Of a stretch of 64,000 nt of DNA, positions 43,334 to 51,722 are shown in pieces (the stretch's first letter is position 1; each line of letters opens with the position of its first letter). A program made the translations under genes and the position numbers. Source of the DNA: CALCKU01 sp964607445 (GTDB taxonomy: Bacteria > Pseudomonadota > Alphaproteobacteria > Caulobacterales > Maricaulaceae); contig CAZSKN010000002.1 of NCBI GenBank assembly GCA_964607445.1, positions 1 to 64,000 on the forward strand, in the 5' to 3' direction. The notes beneath the pieces are model-generated. The model did not search any database, was not told the DNA's origin, and saw nothing but the letters and a program-made list of their open reading frames with translations.

Positions 43334-44170
43334 TCAAATTATACCCTCTTTGGCATAAGCTTTGACAAATATTGTATAGGCTCGTGGAAACAGGCGTTGG
43401 ACAAATGACATGATCTTGGCATCAGGCCCGACAATAATCTGTTTATTGCGTTTGGCCGCCCCCCTTAGAATAATGTCGGCAGCCTTTTGCGGTGTTGTTA
43501 TAGCCTTTTTGTCAAATTCAGCATTAAGATCGTCTTTGGACAGATGGGCCTGTTGAATGTGATCCACTTCTGAATTCCGCGCAATATTTGTTGCGATGCC
43601 GCCGGGGTGTACGCAACACACGGCTACGCCCTTGGGGTTTAATTCCTGCGCCAAGGCTTCGGAGAAGCCTCTGACCGCAAATTTCGAGGCACAATATTCG
43701 GTTTGTCCCGGCCAGCCAACCATACCAAAAATGCTAGAAATATTGACCAATGTCCCGCGCGTTTTCATTAAAGGTTCGATGAAGGCTTTGCTCATGCGTA
43801 CAACTCCCCAATAATTGACATCCATGACTTTTTCCATCGCGCTCAATGGCGTATGGATAAATTCACCAATTCGCGCAATGCCGGCGACGTTAAAAACGTA
43901 ATCTGGCGCGCCTAATGCGGTTTCAACTTTGGGGGCATAAGCGGCAATGTCCTTGGCGTTTGCCATGTCGAATGTGTCAACCATGACCCGGTTAGAAGCT
44001 TTAAGATTTGCCAATGCGACAGTTTCGGAAAGTCCGGCTGCGTCTATGTCTGAAAGTGCCAAGACGGCACCAGATTTTGCAAGCCTTAATGTGAGTGCCC
44101 GTCCTATGCCTGATGCCGCTCCGGTAATAACACATATTTTACCGTCATAGCTTTTGTTGAAATCGACCAT
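43334..44170 (-). CDS. Short-chain dehydrogenase/reductase
   Basis: The 278-residue NAD(P)-dependent oxidoreductase has the classical SDR motifs: GAASGIGRAL for cofactor binding, a DID acidic residue after the second strand, NVAG, and the catalytic Ser with YCASK (Tyr-x-x-x-Lys). A PGG segment follows. Substrate is unknown. The ATG at 44170 follows GGGAGGT; an ATG at 44191 would place that site inside the gene. It is the last gene of a TlpA/Tag-like/SDR operon with 16- and 31-base gaps. Confidence 0.9.
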   Translation of the reverse strand: MVDFNKSYDGKICVITGAASGIGRALTLRLAKSGAVLALSDIDAAGLSETVALANLKASNRVMVDTFDMANAKDIAAYAPKVETALGAPDYVFNVAGIARIGEFIHTPLSAMEKVMDVNYWGVVRMSKAFIEPLMKTRGTLVNISSIFGMVGWPGQTEYCASKFAVRGFSEALAQELNPKGVAVCCVHPGGIATNIARNSEVDHIQQAHLSKDDLNAEFDKKAITTPQKAADIILRGAAKRNKQIIVGPDAKIMSFVQRLFPRAYTIFVKAYAKEGII

Positions 44171-44201
44171 GTTTACCTCCCGCGTTTTCATATAAGTTCT
44201 A

Positions 44202-44876
44202 TCAGCTATCGATTGACATAGCTAGAACCCGGCTCAAAATTGTTAAATTTTTACCGGATTCGTCTCGCCATGTATTGAAGGCGGTTTGGACAGCGCGTTT
44301 TGCAGTTTTCGAGCTTGCGGGTTTGTCAATCACGCCGGCATGAATCAGGGCGGCTGTTACATCTCTCGATAGGATGAAGCTGGGCACGCCGGAAAACCGC
44401 AGGGCATAGCTGGCCGTATTCGCGCCAAGATGAGAGCCGTTTTTTTGAAGATATTCCAATAGGCCGATATAATTTTCTTGCGGCCAGTTTCGGATAAATG
44501 CCTCTGCACTGCCAGCCTCTTGTGACATTTTTTCAATTAACCGGGCATTGGGCGCGACCGTTTTAATTTTAACGGGATTTCTGACAATCCCGGTATCTGT
44601 TGTCAGTTTTTCCATATCTTCCATATCAATACGGGCGCACCGCGCAATATTGAAATTCCAAAACGCCTTTTCAAACCCGTCCCATTTCGCTTCGATCACC
44701 TTCCAGTTAAATCCGGCTTGGAAGATACGCTTGGTAAATTCCGATAACCACCGATCATCCGGTTTTGGTGTCGTGCTATGGTGTTTGGCCGCGTCGGATT
44801 TTATCCGCGTCATAAGGGCTTCCTCGCCGCCATGCCGATGTGCGGCGCGGTGTAAAATAGTGGTATATTTTTCCAT
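44202..44876 (-). CDS. Divergent DNA-3-methyladenine glycosylase I-like protein
   Basis: The 224-residue protein resembles Tag-family glycosylases in the stretch DDRWLSEFTKRIFQAGFNWK, in WDGFEKAFWNF and in the helix-rich second half with LGANTASYALRF. Tag removes 3-methyladenine from DNA for base-excision repair. The N-terminal zinc-ligand pattern of E. coli Tag (Met-x-x-Cys-x-Trp and the later His/Cys pair) is not visible, so this is a divergent subgroup whose activity is uncertain. Confidence 0.78.
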   Translation of the reverse strand: MEKYTTILHRAAHRHGGEEALMTRIKSDAAKHHSTTPKPDDRWLSEFTKRIFQAGFNWKVIEAKWDGFEKAFWNFNIARCARIDMEDMEKLTTDTGIVRNPVKIKTVAPNARLIEKMSQEAGSAEAFIRNWPQENYIGLLEYLQKNGSHLGANTASYALRFSGVPSFILSRDVTAALIHAGVIDKPASSKTAKRAVQTAFNTWRDESGKNLTILSRVLAMSIDS

Positions 44877-44892
44877 TATTCTTCCATCCGCT

Positions 44893-45477
44893 TTAAGACG
44901 TGACCTTGTTAATTAACTCGAGTGCTTCGGGACTGTCCCAGACCGCTTCGCCTGACAGGCGAGCAATTTCACGCCCCATTTTATCATAGAGGATACTGAC
45001 AGGCAGTCCGGGGACCTGTAAGTGGCTTGGCAAGGCGAAACTACTATCATGAAAAGGGGTAAGGGAGGTGATAGCATTGTCTTTAAACCAGTTCGCAGCC
45101 TCTTGAGCCGTCCGGTCAAGACTAATGGTCACGACCTGAAAGCCGGGGCCTTTGCGCAGGTCTTGTAAGCGATTGAGCGTTGGCATTTCGGCAATACAGG
45201 GTGCGCACCATGTCGCCCAGACATTCAGTAATATGACTTGGCCTTTATAGTCTTGTAACGTCATTTTGTGCCCTGAAGCCGTCTGAAAACTTAATCGTGG
45301 CTGTGCAGGCGGCTTTTCTAATATCGTCAATCGCTTTAAACTCTGTTTAGCATATTGATCTAAACCTGTTTTTGGTGTTTGGCAGGACTGAGCAATTACG
45401 AAACAGACCGCGATAATACCAAAGATAATCATCAAGCGTATGGCGTTTGATAATGTGAAGAAAGATGTGTTGGACAT
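44893..45477 (-). CDS. TlpA-family membrane-anchored thiol-disulfide reductase
   Basis: The 194-residue protein has an N-terminal signal anchor (about 14-30, with a lipoprotein-like QSC at 32). A periplasmic thioredoxin fold follows with WATWCAPC (C91, C94), the IAEMPTLNRL helix and the cis-proline loop VPGLPVS. TlpA/CcmG-like proteins reduce disulfides in the periplasm, for example for cytochrome c or copper-site assembly. Its start codon overlaps the divergent argH frame. A later ATG at 45432 would free space for promoters but would remove part of the leader. Confidence 0.9.
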   Translation of the reverse strand: MSNTSFFTLSNAIRLMIIFGIIAVCFVIAQSCQTPKTGLDQYAKQSLKRLTILEKPPAQPRLSFQTASGHKMTLQDYKGQVILLNVWATWCAPCIAEMPTLNRLQDLRKGPGFQVVTISLDRTAQEAANWFKDNAITSLTPFHDSSFALPSHLQVPGLPVSILYDKMGREIARLSGEAVWDSPEALELINKVTS

Positions 45478-45502
45478 GGCAAATACTCATACGGGAAAAT
45501 CA

Positions 45503-46936
45503 ATGTCAGTGAAAGCCAAGAAAGTGAAACGTAAGGGCAACCCACTGACGCCAACACGCTCCAAAATGTGGGGCGGACGGTTTAGCCGCTCACCGGGGGC
45601 TTTAATGCAGGCGATTAACGTGTCGATAGATTTTGATAAGCGTTTGGCAGTTCAAGATATTCGGGGGTCGAAAGCCCATTCTGCTATGTTGGCTGAAAAA
45701 GGGATTATCACCAAAAAAGATATGCGCGCCATTCATAAAGGTCTTAGGGCAATAGAAAAAGAAATATTGGCGGGCACATTTCCGTGGTCGCGTGACCTTG
45801 AGGATATACATTTAAACATCGAGGCCCGGCTACGCGACAATATTGGCGATGCGGCAGCGCGCCTGCATACAGGACGTTCCCGCAATGATCAGGTTGCAAC
45901 GGATTTTCGCCTTTGGGTACGTGACTATCTTGACCAATTTGATGCTCAGTTAGAAAATTTGATGCGCGCTTTGCTGGCCCAAGCCAGCGTGCACACGGAT
46001 ATAATCATGCCCGGTTTCACACATTTACAAAGTGCGCAGCCTGTCACATTTGGCCATCATATGCTGGCCTATCTGGAAATGTTTGCCCGTGACCGCTCGC
46101 GGTTCCAAGATGCGCGCGCGCGTCTAAATGAAAGTCCGCTCGGCGCGGCGGCTTTAGCCGGAACACCCTATCCGATTGACCGGAAAATGACGGCAAAAGC
46201 CCTCGACTTTGACAGGCCAATGGCCAATTCCCTGGATGCGGTTTCCGCGCGTGATTTTGCGCTCGAAGCTTTATCCTGTGCCAGTATTTGCGCGACGCAT
46301 TTATCACGCCTGTCAGAAGAAATTGTCATCTGGACATCGGCGCAGTTTCAATTTGTCAGTTTAAGCGATGCTTTCACGACGGGCAGTTCTATCATGCCGC
46401 AAAAACGTAATCCTGATGCCGCAGAACTTGTCCGCGCAAAAACAGGGCGGATAACGGGCGCTTTAACCAGTCTGATAATTGTGATGAAAGGCCTGCCTTT
46501 GGCCTATTCCAAAGATATGCAAGAAGACAAAGAACCAGTCTTTGATGCTTTTGAGGCGCTTGATCTCGGGCTTGCGGCTATGGCGGGAATGGTTGCAGAT
46601 ATGACTCCGAATAAAGATCGTTTGGCCGCAGCAGCGGGGGCGGCTTATTCAACCGCAACAGATCTGGCAGACTGGCTCGTGCGTAAATTAAACATGCCCT
46701 TTCGGGATGCCCATCATGTGACAGGTACGATTGTGGCATTCGCCGAGAAAAAAGGCGTTACATTGGCTGAATTGGCCTTGAGTGACATGCAAGCGGTCGA
46801 ACCTAAGATTACGAAAAATATTTACACCGTGCTGACCCCGCTGGCCTCTGCCCAATCCCGTACCAGCTACGGTGGTACAGCGCCGCGCGAAGTGCGTAAA
46901 CAGGTCAAACGCTGGCAGAAATTATTAGAGGGCTAA
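45503..46936 (+). CDS. argH: Argininosuccinate lyase
   Basis: ArgH cleaves argininosuccinate to arginine and fumarate, the last step of arginine synthesis. The 477-residue frame contains KMWGGRF near the N-terminus, the HTGRSRNDQVATD segment, TFGHHMLAYLEM and the fumarase/aspartase signature GSSIMPQKRNPD with its catalytic serine. The ATG at 45503 avoids overlap with the divergent tlpA start; in-frame ATGs at 45476 and 45440 are alternatives. The stop overlaps the convergent DUF1289 gene by four bases. Confidence 0.96.
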   Translation: MSVKAKKVKRKGNPLTPTRSKMWGGRFSRSPGALMQAINVSIDFDKRLAVQDIRGSKAHSAMLAEKGIITKKDMRAIHKGLRAIEKEILAGTFPWSRDLEDIHLNIEARLRDNIGDAAARLHTGRSRNDQVATDFRLWVRDYLDQFDAQLENLMRALLAQASVHTDIIMPGFTHLQSAQPVTFGHHMLAYLEMFARDRSRFQDARARLNESPLGAAALAGTPYPIDRKMTAKALDFDRPMANSLDAVSARDFALEALSCASICATHLSRLSEEIVIWTSAQFQFVSLSDAFTTGSSIMPQKRNPDAAELVRAKTGRITGALTSLIIVMKGLPLAYSKDMQEDKEPVFDAFEALDLGLAAMAGMVADMTPNKDRLAAAAGAAYSTATDLADWLVRKLNMPFRDAHHVTGTIVAFAEKKGVTLAELALSDMQAVEPKITKNIYTVLTPLASAQSRTSYGGTAPREVRKQVKRWQKLLEG

Positions 46937-47124
46937 CCAGAAGATAGTTTGTCTAACCGTGCGTCTAGCTCTGTCATGATAAAGGCACGCTTGGCATCAG
47001 AGTAGCGTGTCCACAGGGCAATTTCTTCGCGCGTTCGTCCGCAGCCTTTACAAAGGGCATGTTCAATATCCATGTCACAAATGAGCTTGCAGGGTGATTG
47101 GATGTTCGGGGTTTGCGAAAGCAT
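46933..47124 (-). CDS. DUF1289 family small cysteine protein
   Basis: The 63-residue protein has the DUF1289 pattern SPCKLICDMD...LCKGCGRTREEIALW, with four cysteines that probably bind a metal, then a short helix. The function of the family is not established. The ATG at 47124 overlaps the TAA of the DUF2891 gene (TAATG), so I prefer it to the frame reaching 47148. Confidence 0.88.
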   Translation of the reverse strand: MLSQTPNIQSPCKLICDMDIEHALCKGCGRTREEIALWTRYSDAKRAFIMTELDARLDKLSSG

Positions 47125-48362
47125 TAATGTGCTCCGTCTTTTGTCCAACCCCGATCGGTCATTAGATAGGTTGCAAAGGATGCCAGCCAGTGCGAACCTG
47201 AATAATGTGTGTCGCTGACAGCGGCGACCCCTGTATCGGCGTGGAGTTTTGCGGCGGCAACGAGCGAAGATTTTCTTGCGTCGCCTTCGGGTAGGGCACG
47301 GGCGATATTATAGAGGTTCCAGGCACGCGAGCTATTCACACCGTCGAGATGGACAAGCTTGCCGTCACTGGCGTCTTTGACAATTCCGGGGGCGAGCCAA
47401 TCCCCTGTACCATGTGTTGGAATGTCGGGCATAAAGCCGTCGAGCCATTTGGCAAATTCAGCAGGCTGCATAAGGCGGCGCATGAGATCAGCTTCCATCA
47501 GGCAGGGCGAGAGAAAGTCTTCACCGCTGGGTTCATAGGCGAGCGGGCAATTGACATCGCCTTGGTGAAAGGCGGTTGCGCGTTCTGTAATCAAGGCTTC
47601 CATTGCAAAATCCCCTGAAATACGCGCCCAGTCTAGCATAAGCCCAAAGGCAAAGGCGCTTTGATTATGTGTGCCAAGCCGAATGGGATAGGCGAGTTTG
47701 GGGAGCCAGCTTTTCAAGCCATTGGCAATGTCGCCTTCAAGGGGTTCCAGTGTCGCAAGCCATGTTTTAACCTTGGCTTGCAGTTGTGGATCCGAAGCGG
47801 GCTCTGAAGTATTCTCTCTCCATTCCCTAAGCTCTGCGGTCAGTTGTAAGAACCACGCCAAGCCGTAAGGGCGTTCCCACGATCCGGCTTCCGGGCGGTT
47901 ATAATTGGCGATTTCTCCGGCAATATTTTCTGGCGTGAAACTCTGGTCGAGTTTGGCGATAGCTGCCTCCCGCCACGGCGCATCTTGTGGGCCGACCCGT
48001 AAGAGCCGGACAAGTAACCAATGTCCGTGCACAGAGCTGTGCCAATCAAAACATCCATAAAAGGCTGGAAAAATATCTTTCGGGCGGCCTATCGCTTCGG
48101 CAGTCGCGGTTGTGCGTGAGATTTTATTAGGAAATTCCTGATGGATACATTTTAGCGCTAGTTCTGAAAACCGCTGTGCGAGTTCTGGCGCGATTGTACC
48201 GGGATAGACGAGTGTGGTTTCATCGAGAGCGAACTGTGTGTATGCGCCGTCTTGCGCCGCTTGGGGCGTAGTGTTTTGACAGGCGGCTAGGCCAGTGATG
48301 ACACAACATATCAAGCCTGTTGTAATTGTAAATTGTGAGAAGCGGCGGATCGTATTATACAT
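47124..48362 (-). CDS. DUF2891 family lipoprotein
   Basis: The 412-residue protein carries a lipoprotein signal (ITGLAAC) followed by a domain with FPAFYGCFDWHSSVHGHWLL, RPYGLAWFLQL and HNQSAFAFGLMLDWA, matching the DUF2891 pattern. The helical-repeat character and paired His/Trp/Asp residues suggest an alpha/alpha-toroid enzyme fold acting on glycans, but that is inference. Co-translated with the downstream DUF1289 gene. Confidence 0.85.
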   Translation of the reverse strand: MYNTIRRFSQFTITTGLICCVITGLAACQNTTPQAAQDGAYTQFALDETTLVYPGTIAPELAQRFSELALKCIHQEFPNKISRTTATAEAIGRPKDIFPAFYGCFDWHSSVHGHWLLVRLLRVGPQDAPWREAAIAKLDQSFTPENIAGEIANYNRPEAGSWERPYGLAWFLQLTAELREWRENTSEPASDPQLQAKVKTWLATLEPLEGDIANGLKSWLPKLAYPIRLGTHNQSAFAFGLMLDWARISGDFAMEALITERATAFHQGDVNCPLAYEPSGEDFLSPCLMEADLMRRLMQPAEFAKWLDGFMPDIPTHGTGDWLAPGIVKDASDGKLVHLDGVNSSRAWNLYNIARALPEGDARKSSLVAAAKLHADTGVAAVSDTHYSGSHWLASFATYLMTDRGWTKDGAH

Positions 48363-48420
48363 GGGTTATGCCTAACAGGATTATCCCTGAATACAAACCC
48401 CAAGATGAAAGATAATGGCC

Positions 48421-49194
48421 CTAGGGAATGAGCCCTAAAGCTTTCATTTTCTTCGGGCTGGGGACAGGCTGTAAATTATACGCCCCGCCGCTAACATGCA
48501 GGCTATCTGCGCCAAGTGTTTCCAAATCTTTGAGAGCGAAAATATAAAACGTGTCAAAGGACTCTATCGTCAGGCCGTCTAAAAACTTATCCGCTTTTGC
48601 TGCTTTTATACGGGCCTGGCTTTCTTCTTGTGTATATGTCACCATTATATGTGTGGCTTTGGGTATGAAAAAATTTCTTGCCCCGCCTCCGTAAAGGGCT
48701 TTGAAGTGGGCTTTACCGTCTGCAACCCCGTCTTGTAGATCGGTCAATGCGTGAAGGCCGTCTTTATCCAAAAAAGTTGTTGCTACGTCTATTTCAAAAT
48801 TTAAGCCCGGTACATCATTTGGTGTACCCGCGCGCGCAGGATCCTCTATACATAATTCACCTTCAGGATTTAAGTCTGCGATTTTGGCAAAATCTTGGAT
48901 TTTCCCTTCCGGCGTAATCGTGAAATCCGTTACCCTATTACCATCAGTGTAATAGAGGCGCAGGGGTAATGCACCGTCATCTTTGATTTTTACAAAGGCG
49001 TTTAGCCGTGTGTCTATAGTGTCACGCTTTTCTGCAGGCAATGCCTTCAACTTGCCATAGAATTTAATCACTGAGGTCAAAGATTTACACGTAAGGTGTG
49101 AGCGTAAGTCTCTGGCTTCAGCACTTTCTTTCGCGTGGGATAGTTGTGCGGGTATAAGAAAAATAAGAGGTAGGAATAGATATTTCATAAACAT
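48421..49194 (-). CDS. Secreted protein of unknown function, paralogue of the upstream gene
   Basis: From the ATG at 49194 the protein has 257 residues and a clean signal peptide (FMKYLFLPLIFLIPAQLSHA). It shares the upstream gene's sequence blocks: DDGALPLRLYYTDGNRV, FTITPEGKIQDF, ELCIEDPARAGTPND, LQDGVADGKAHFKALY and FALKDLETL...VSGGAYNLQPVP. Longer frames to 49263 overlap the upstream gene and place residues before the signal peptide. No known family is recognised; the repeated layout suggests a periplasmic or outer-surface beta-rich protein. Confidence 0.7.
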   Translation of the reverse strand: MFMKYLFLPLIFLIPAQLSHAKESAEARDLRSHLTCKSLTSVIKFYGKLKALPAEKRDTIDTRLNAFVKIKDDGALPLRLYYTDGNRVTDFTITPEGKIQDFAKIADLNPEGELCIEDPARAGTPNDVPGLNFEIDVATTFLDKDGLHALTDLQDGVADGKAHFKALYGGGARNFFIPKATHIMVTYTQEESQARIKAAKADKFLDGLTIESFDTFYIFALKDLETLGADSLHVSGGAYNLQPVPSPKKMKALGLIP

Positions 49195-49210
49195 TTGTTT
49201 TTCATGCGAG

Positions 49211-50062
49211 TCATAAAGTAGATTCATCTGTTTTTTCGGGGCCGCGCGGTCTACCAATGCCAAACTTTTTCATCGTTTTAATATTGGGTACTGGCGCTAA
49301 TTTATAAGTGCCGCCCGTAATCTCAATGCGTTCGGCTTTAAGGCGGCGAATGTCTTTTAAAGCAAAAACATAGCCTTCATTATAAAATTCACTTTGTACG
49401 TTGCTCCCTACATTGCCGCTATAGGCGGTAATCTGGGGCGGAGTTGATGGCAGCTCATATTTCACATGCAGATAGTCTGTGTCAGGCATGAACATGCGTA
49501 TGGCGGCCGGAATCATTTTTTTATATTGTGATTTCCCGTCTTTCACGCCGCGGAGTAGCTCTTGCACTGTGTGTGTTCCAGACCGGTTTTTAAAATAAGG
49601 GGTTAGACCCATTTCAAAATACAGGCTTTCATCGTCTTCGGGCAGGCCAGCCCGGGCTTTATCATCTATGCAAATATCATCCTTATTATCTGCGCGTGAA
49701 ACCTTTTCGATAAAGTCCGGAACAGATCCGTCCGCATTGATGGTAAAAGGTGTAACGGGTTTAGCGCCATCCTCAACGTCACGGCCTGCAGGTTTTAGAT
49801 AGTATTTTTCGGGTAAAGCCCCGCCGTCATAAATTTTAAACTTCGGCTGCATAATAATTTCGACAATGTCTTTTTTATCAGCGTCTATTGACGCTAATTG
49901 CTCAATTGTTTTGATGGCATATTTAGCCGGGAAGCAATAGCTCTCCCCGCGCTTGCCTTCGCGGTCAAAATCATCGGCTATCGCTGTCATTACGAAGACG
50001 TTGGGAAAAAGCAAAAATGCAGCAAAAATCGGACGTATAAAGGGCATGGATGTATTGTTCAT
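49211..50062 (-). CDS. Secreted protein of unknown function, first of a paralogous pair
   Basis: The 283-residue protein has an N-terminal signal peptide (IFAAFLLFPNVFVMTAIA) and two cysteines that can pair (ESYC near the mature start and DDICIDD). It contains the blocks DGGALPEKYYLKP, FTINADGSVPDF, KARAGLPEDDESLYFEM, LLRGVKDGKSQYKKM and FALKDIRRLKAERIEITGG, all shared with the downstream gene. The two are a recent-to-moderate tandem duplication. No function can be assigned. Confidence 0.72.
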   Translation of the reverse strand: MNNTSMPFIRPIFAAFLLFPNVFVMTAIADDFDREGKRGESYCFPAKYAIKTIEQLASIDADKKDIVEIIMQPKFKIYDGGALPEKYYLKPAGRDVEDGAKPVTPFTINADGSVPDFIEKVSRADNKDDICIDDKARAGLPEDDESLYFEMGLTPYFKNRSGTHTVQELLRGVKDGKSQYKKMIPAAIRMFMPDTDYLHVKYELPSTPPQITAYSGNVGSNVQSEFYNEGYVFALKDIRRLKAERIEITGGTYKLAPVPNIKTMKKFGIGRPRGPEKTDESTL

Positions 50063-50200
50063 AGCCTGACTGAATATTCCAGTGACATTTCAGTCATGTT
50101 ACAGCGGGTTCAGGTTAAGGCTGTCGTGATATAGCGCGCTTTCTGACTCGACCTGAGGCTCACAAGGCCTTACAAGACAGTCGGAATTCTGGAGATATTT

Positions 50201-50395
50201 ATGCGTCGCCATCTTAAACCCTTAGGTTCGGTCTTTATGTTCGCGCTTTGTAGCATAGCCTTCATGGGCTGTGGCATTAAAGGTGACCTTAAACGCCCTA
50301 AACCTATTTTTGATAAATCCGAGACTGCGTCAATAAGAGGGGTTATCACAGACAGGCTACAGCCTGTCATCCCGTCCCGCAGCTATACTCCTTAG
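50201..50395 (+). CDS. lptM: LptM (YifL-like) LPS-translocon assembly lipoprotein
   Basis: The 64-residue lipoprotein has a signal peptide ending in FMGC and the short conserved motif CGIKGDLKRP directly after the lipidated cysteine. LptM helps LptD form its native disulfides in the LPS translocon. The position immediately upstream of lysA is the conserved genomic location of this gene in proteobacteria. Little sequence follows the motif. Confidence 0.82.
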   Translation: MRRHLKPLGSVFMFALCSIAFMGCGIKGDLKRPKPIFDKSETASIRGVITDRLQPVIPSRSYTP

Positions 50396-50405
50396 AGGCT
50401 CATTC

Positions 50406-51671
50406 ATGCGTCATTTCGAATATAAAGACGGTGAAATGTTCGCCGAGGATGTGGCCTTGAGTGAGATTGCGCAAAAGGTAGGCACGCCGTGTTATGTCTA
50501 CTCTACGGCGACATTGACACGTCATTATAATGTCTTCTCCGAGAGCTTTGCAGGTGTAAAATCACTTGTCGCTTATTCTGTAAAAGCCAATTCCAACATT
50601 GCCGTTTTGGCGACATTGGCCAAATTGGGCGCGGGGGCTGATGTCGTCAGTGGCGGGGAATTGGCGCGGGCTTTAACGGCGGGTATTCCGGCGGATAAAA
50701 TTGTCTTCTCCGGGGTCGGTAAAACGCGGGACGAAATGCAGGCGGCTCTAAGCGCGGGTATTCGTGTTTTTAATGTAGAAAGCTTACCGGAACTCCAGGT
50801 GCTCAATGCGCTGGCCCTGGAAATGGGTGTCGTGGCGCCGATTTCCTTTCGCGTAAATCCGGATGTACGGGCCGGTGGGCATGAGAAAATTTCTACGGGT
50901 AAGAAAGAAAATAAATTCGGGATTGCATGGTCGCAGGCTGAAGCCGCCTATGCGCTGGCCGCGCGCTTGCCCGGCATTCATATCCACGGCGTCGATGTGC
51001 ATATTGGGAGCCAGATAGATAGCTTGGCCCCGTTTAAAAAGGCCATTGAGAAAGTCGGGAGCTTAATTGCGCGCTTACGCGCCCAAGGATATGCGATCCA
51101 GAGTTTTGATATTGGCGGCGGTTTGGGTATTCCCTATGGTGATAATACGGCCCCACCGCCCCTGCCTTCAGATTACGGTGCCTTGGTAAAGCGCTTAACT
51201 CAGGACATGGACGTTGAGTTGATTTTTGAACCGGGGCGTATGATTGCGGGCAATGCCGGTATTTTGCTGTCAAAAGTCCTTTATGTTAAATCAGGTGAAG
51301 ATCGAAATTTCCTTATTCTGGATGCAGCGATGAATGATCTTATTCGTCCAGCGCTTTATGATGCCTATCACGAAATTGAACCGGTTATCGCGCCCAGCAC
51401 TGACTATATCGAGGCGGTTTATGATGTTGTCGGCCCGATTTGTGAAAGTGGTGATACATTTACAAAATCGCGCGCCTTGCCTGAAATGGCGTCTGATGAT
51501 CTGATTATTATGCATTCAGCCGGGGCTTATGGTGCGGCCCAATCCAGCCAGTATAATACGCGCCCTCTGGTGCCCGAGGTTATGGTGCAAGGTGATAAAT
51601 TCGAAATTATTCGGGCACGACCCACGATCGAGGATATTTTGAAAACAGAAAAATTACCGGACTGGCTGTAA
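50406..51671 (+). CDS. lysA: Diaminopimelate decarboxylase
   Basis: LysA decarboxylates meso-diaminopimelate to lysine. The 421-residue PLP enzyme has the Schiff-base lysine in AYSVKAN (Lys60), HIGSQI, the glycine loop GGGLGIPYG, EPGRMIAG for phosphate binding and CESGD with the inter-subunit catalytic cysteine. It starts ten bases after lptM and precedes the TIGR02302 gene by 51. Confidence 0.96.
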   Translation: MRHFEYKDGEMFAEDVALSEIAQKVGTPCYVYSTATLTRHYNVFSESFAGVKSLVAYSVKANSNIAVLATLAKLGAGADVVSGGELARALTAGIPADKIVFSGVGKTRDEMQAALSAGIRVFNVESLPELQVLNALALEMGVVAPISFRVNPDVRAGGHEKISTGKKENKFGIAWSQAEAAYALAARLPGIHIHGVDVHIGSQIDSLAPFKKAIEKVGSLIARLRAQGYAIQSFDIGGGLGIPYGDNTAPPPLPSDYGALVKRLTQDMDVELIFEPGRMIAGNAGILLSKVLYVKSGEDRNFLILDAAMNDLIRPALYDAYHEIEPVIAPSTDYIEAVYDVVGPICESGDTFTKSRALPEMASDDLIIMHSAGAYGAAQSSQYNTRPLVPEVMVQGDKFEIIRARPTIEDILKTEKLPDWL

Positions 51672-51722
51672 AATATCATAAAATTAACAAGATTTTCCCA
51701 GAATTCACCTTATACTCATCCT

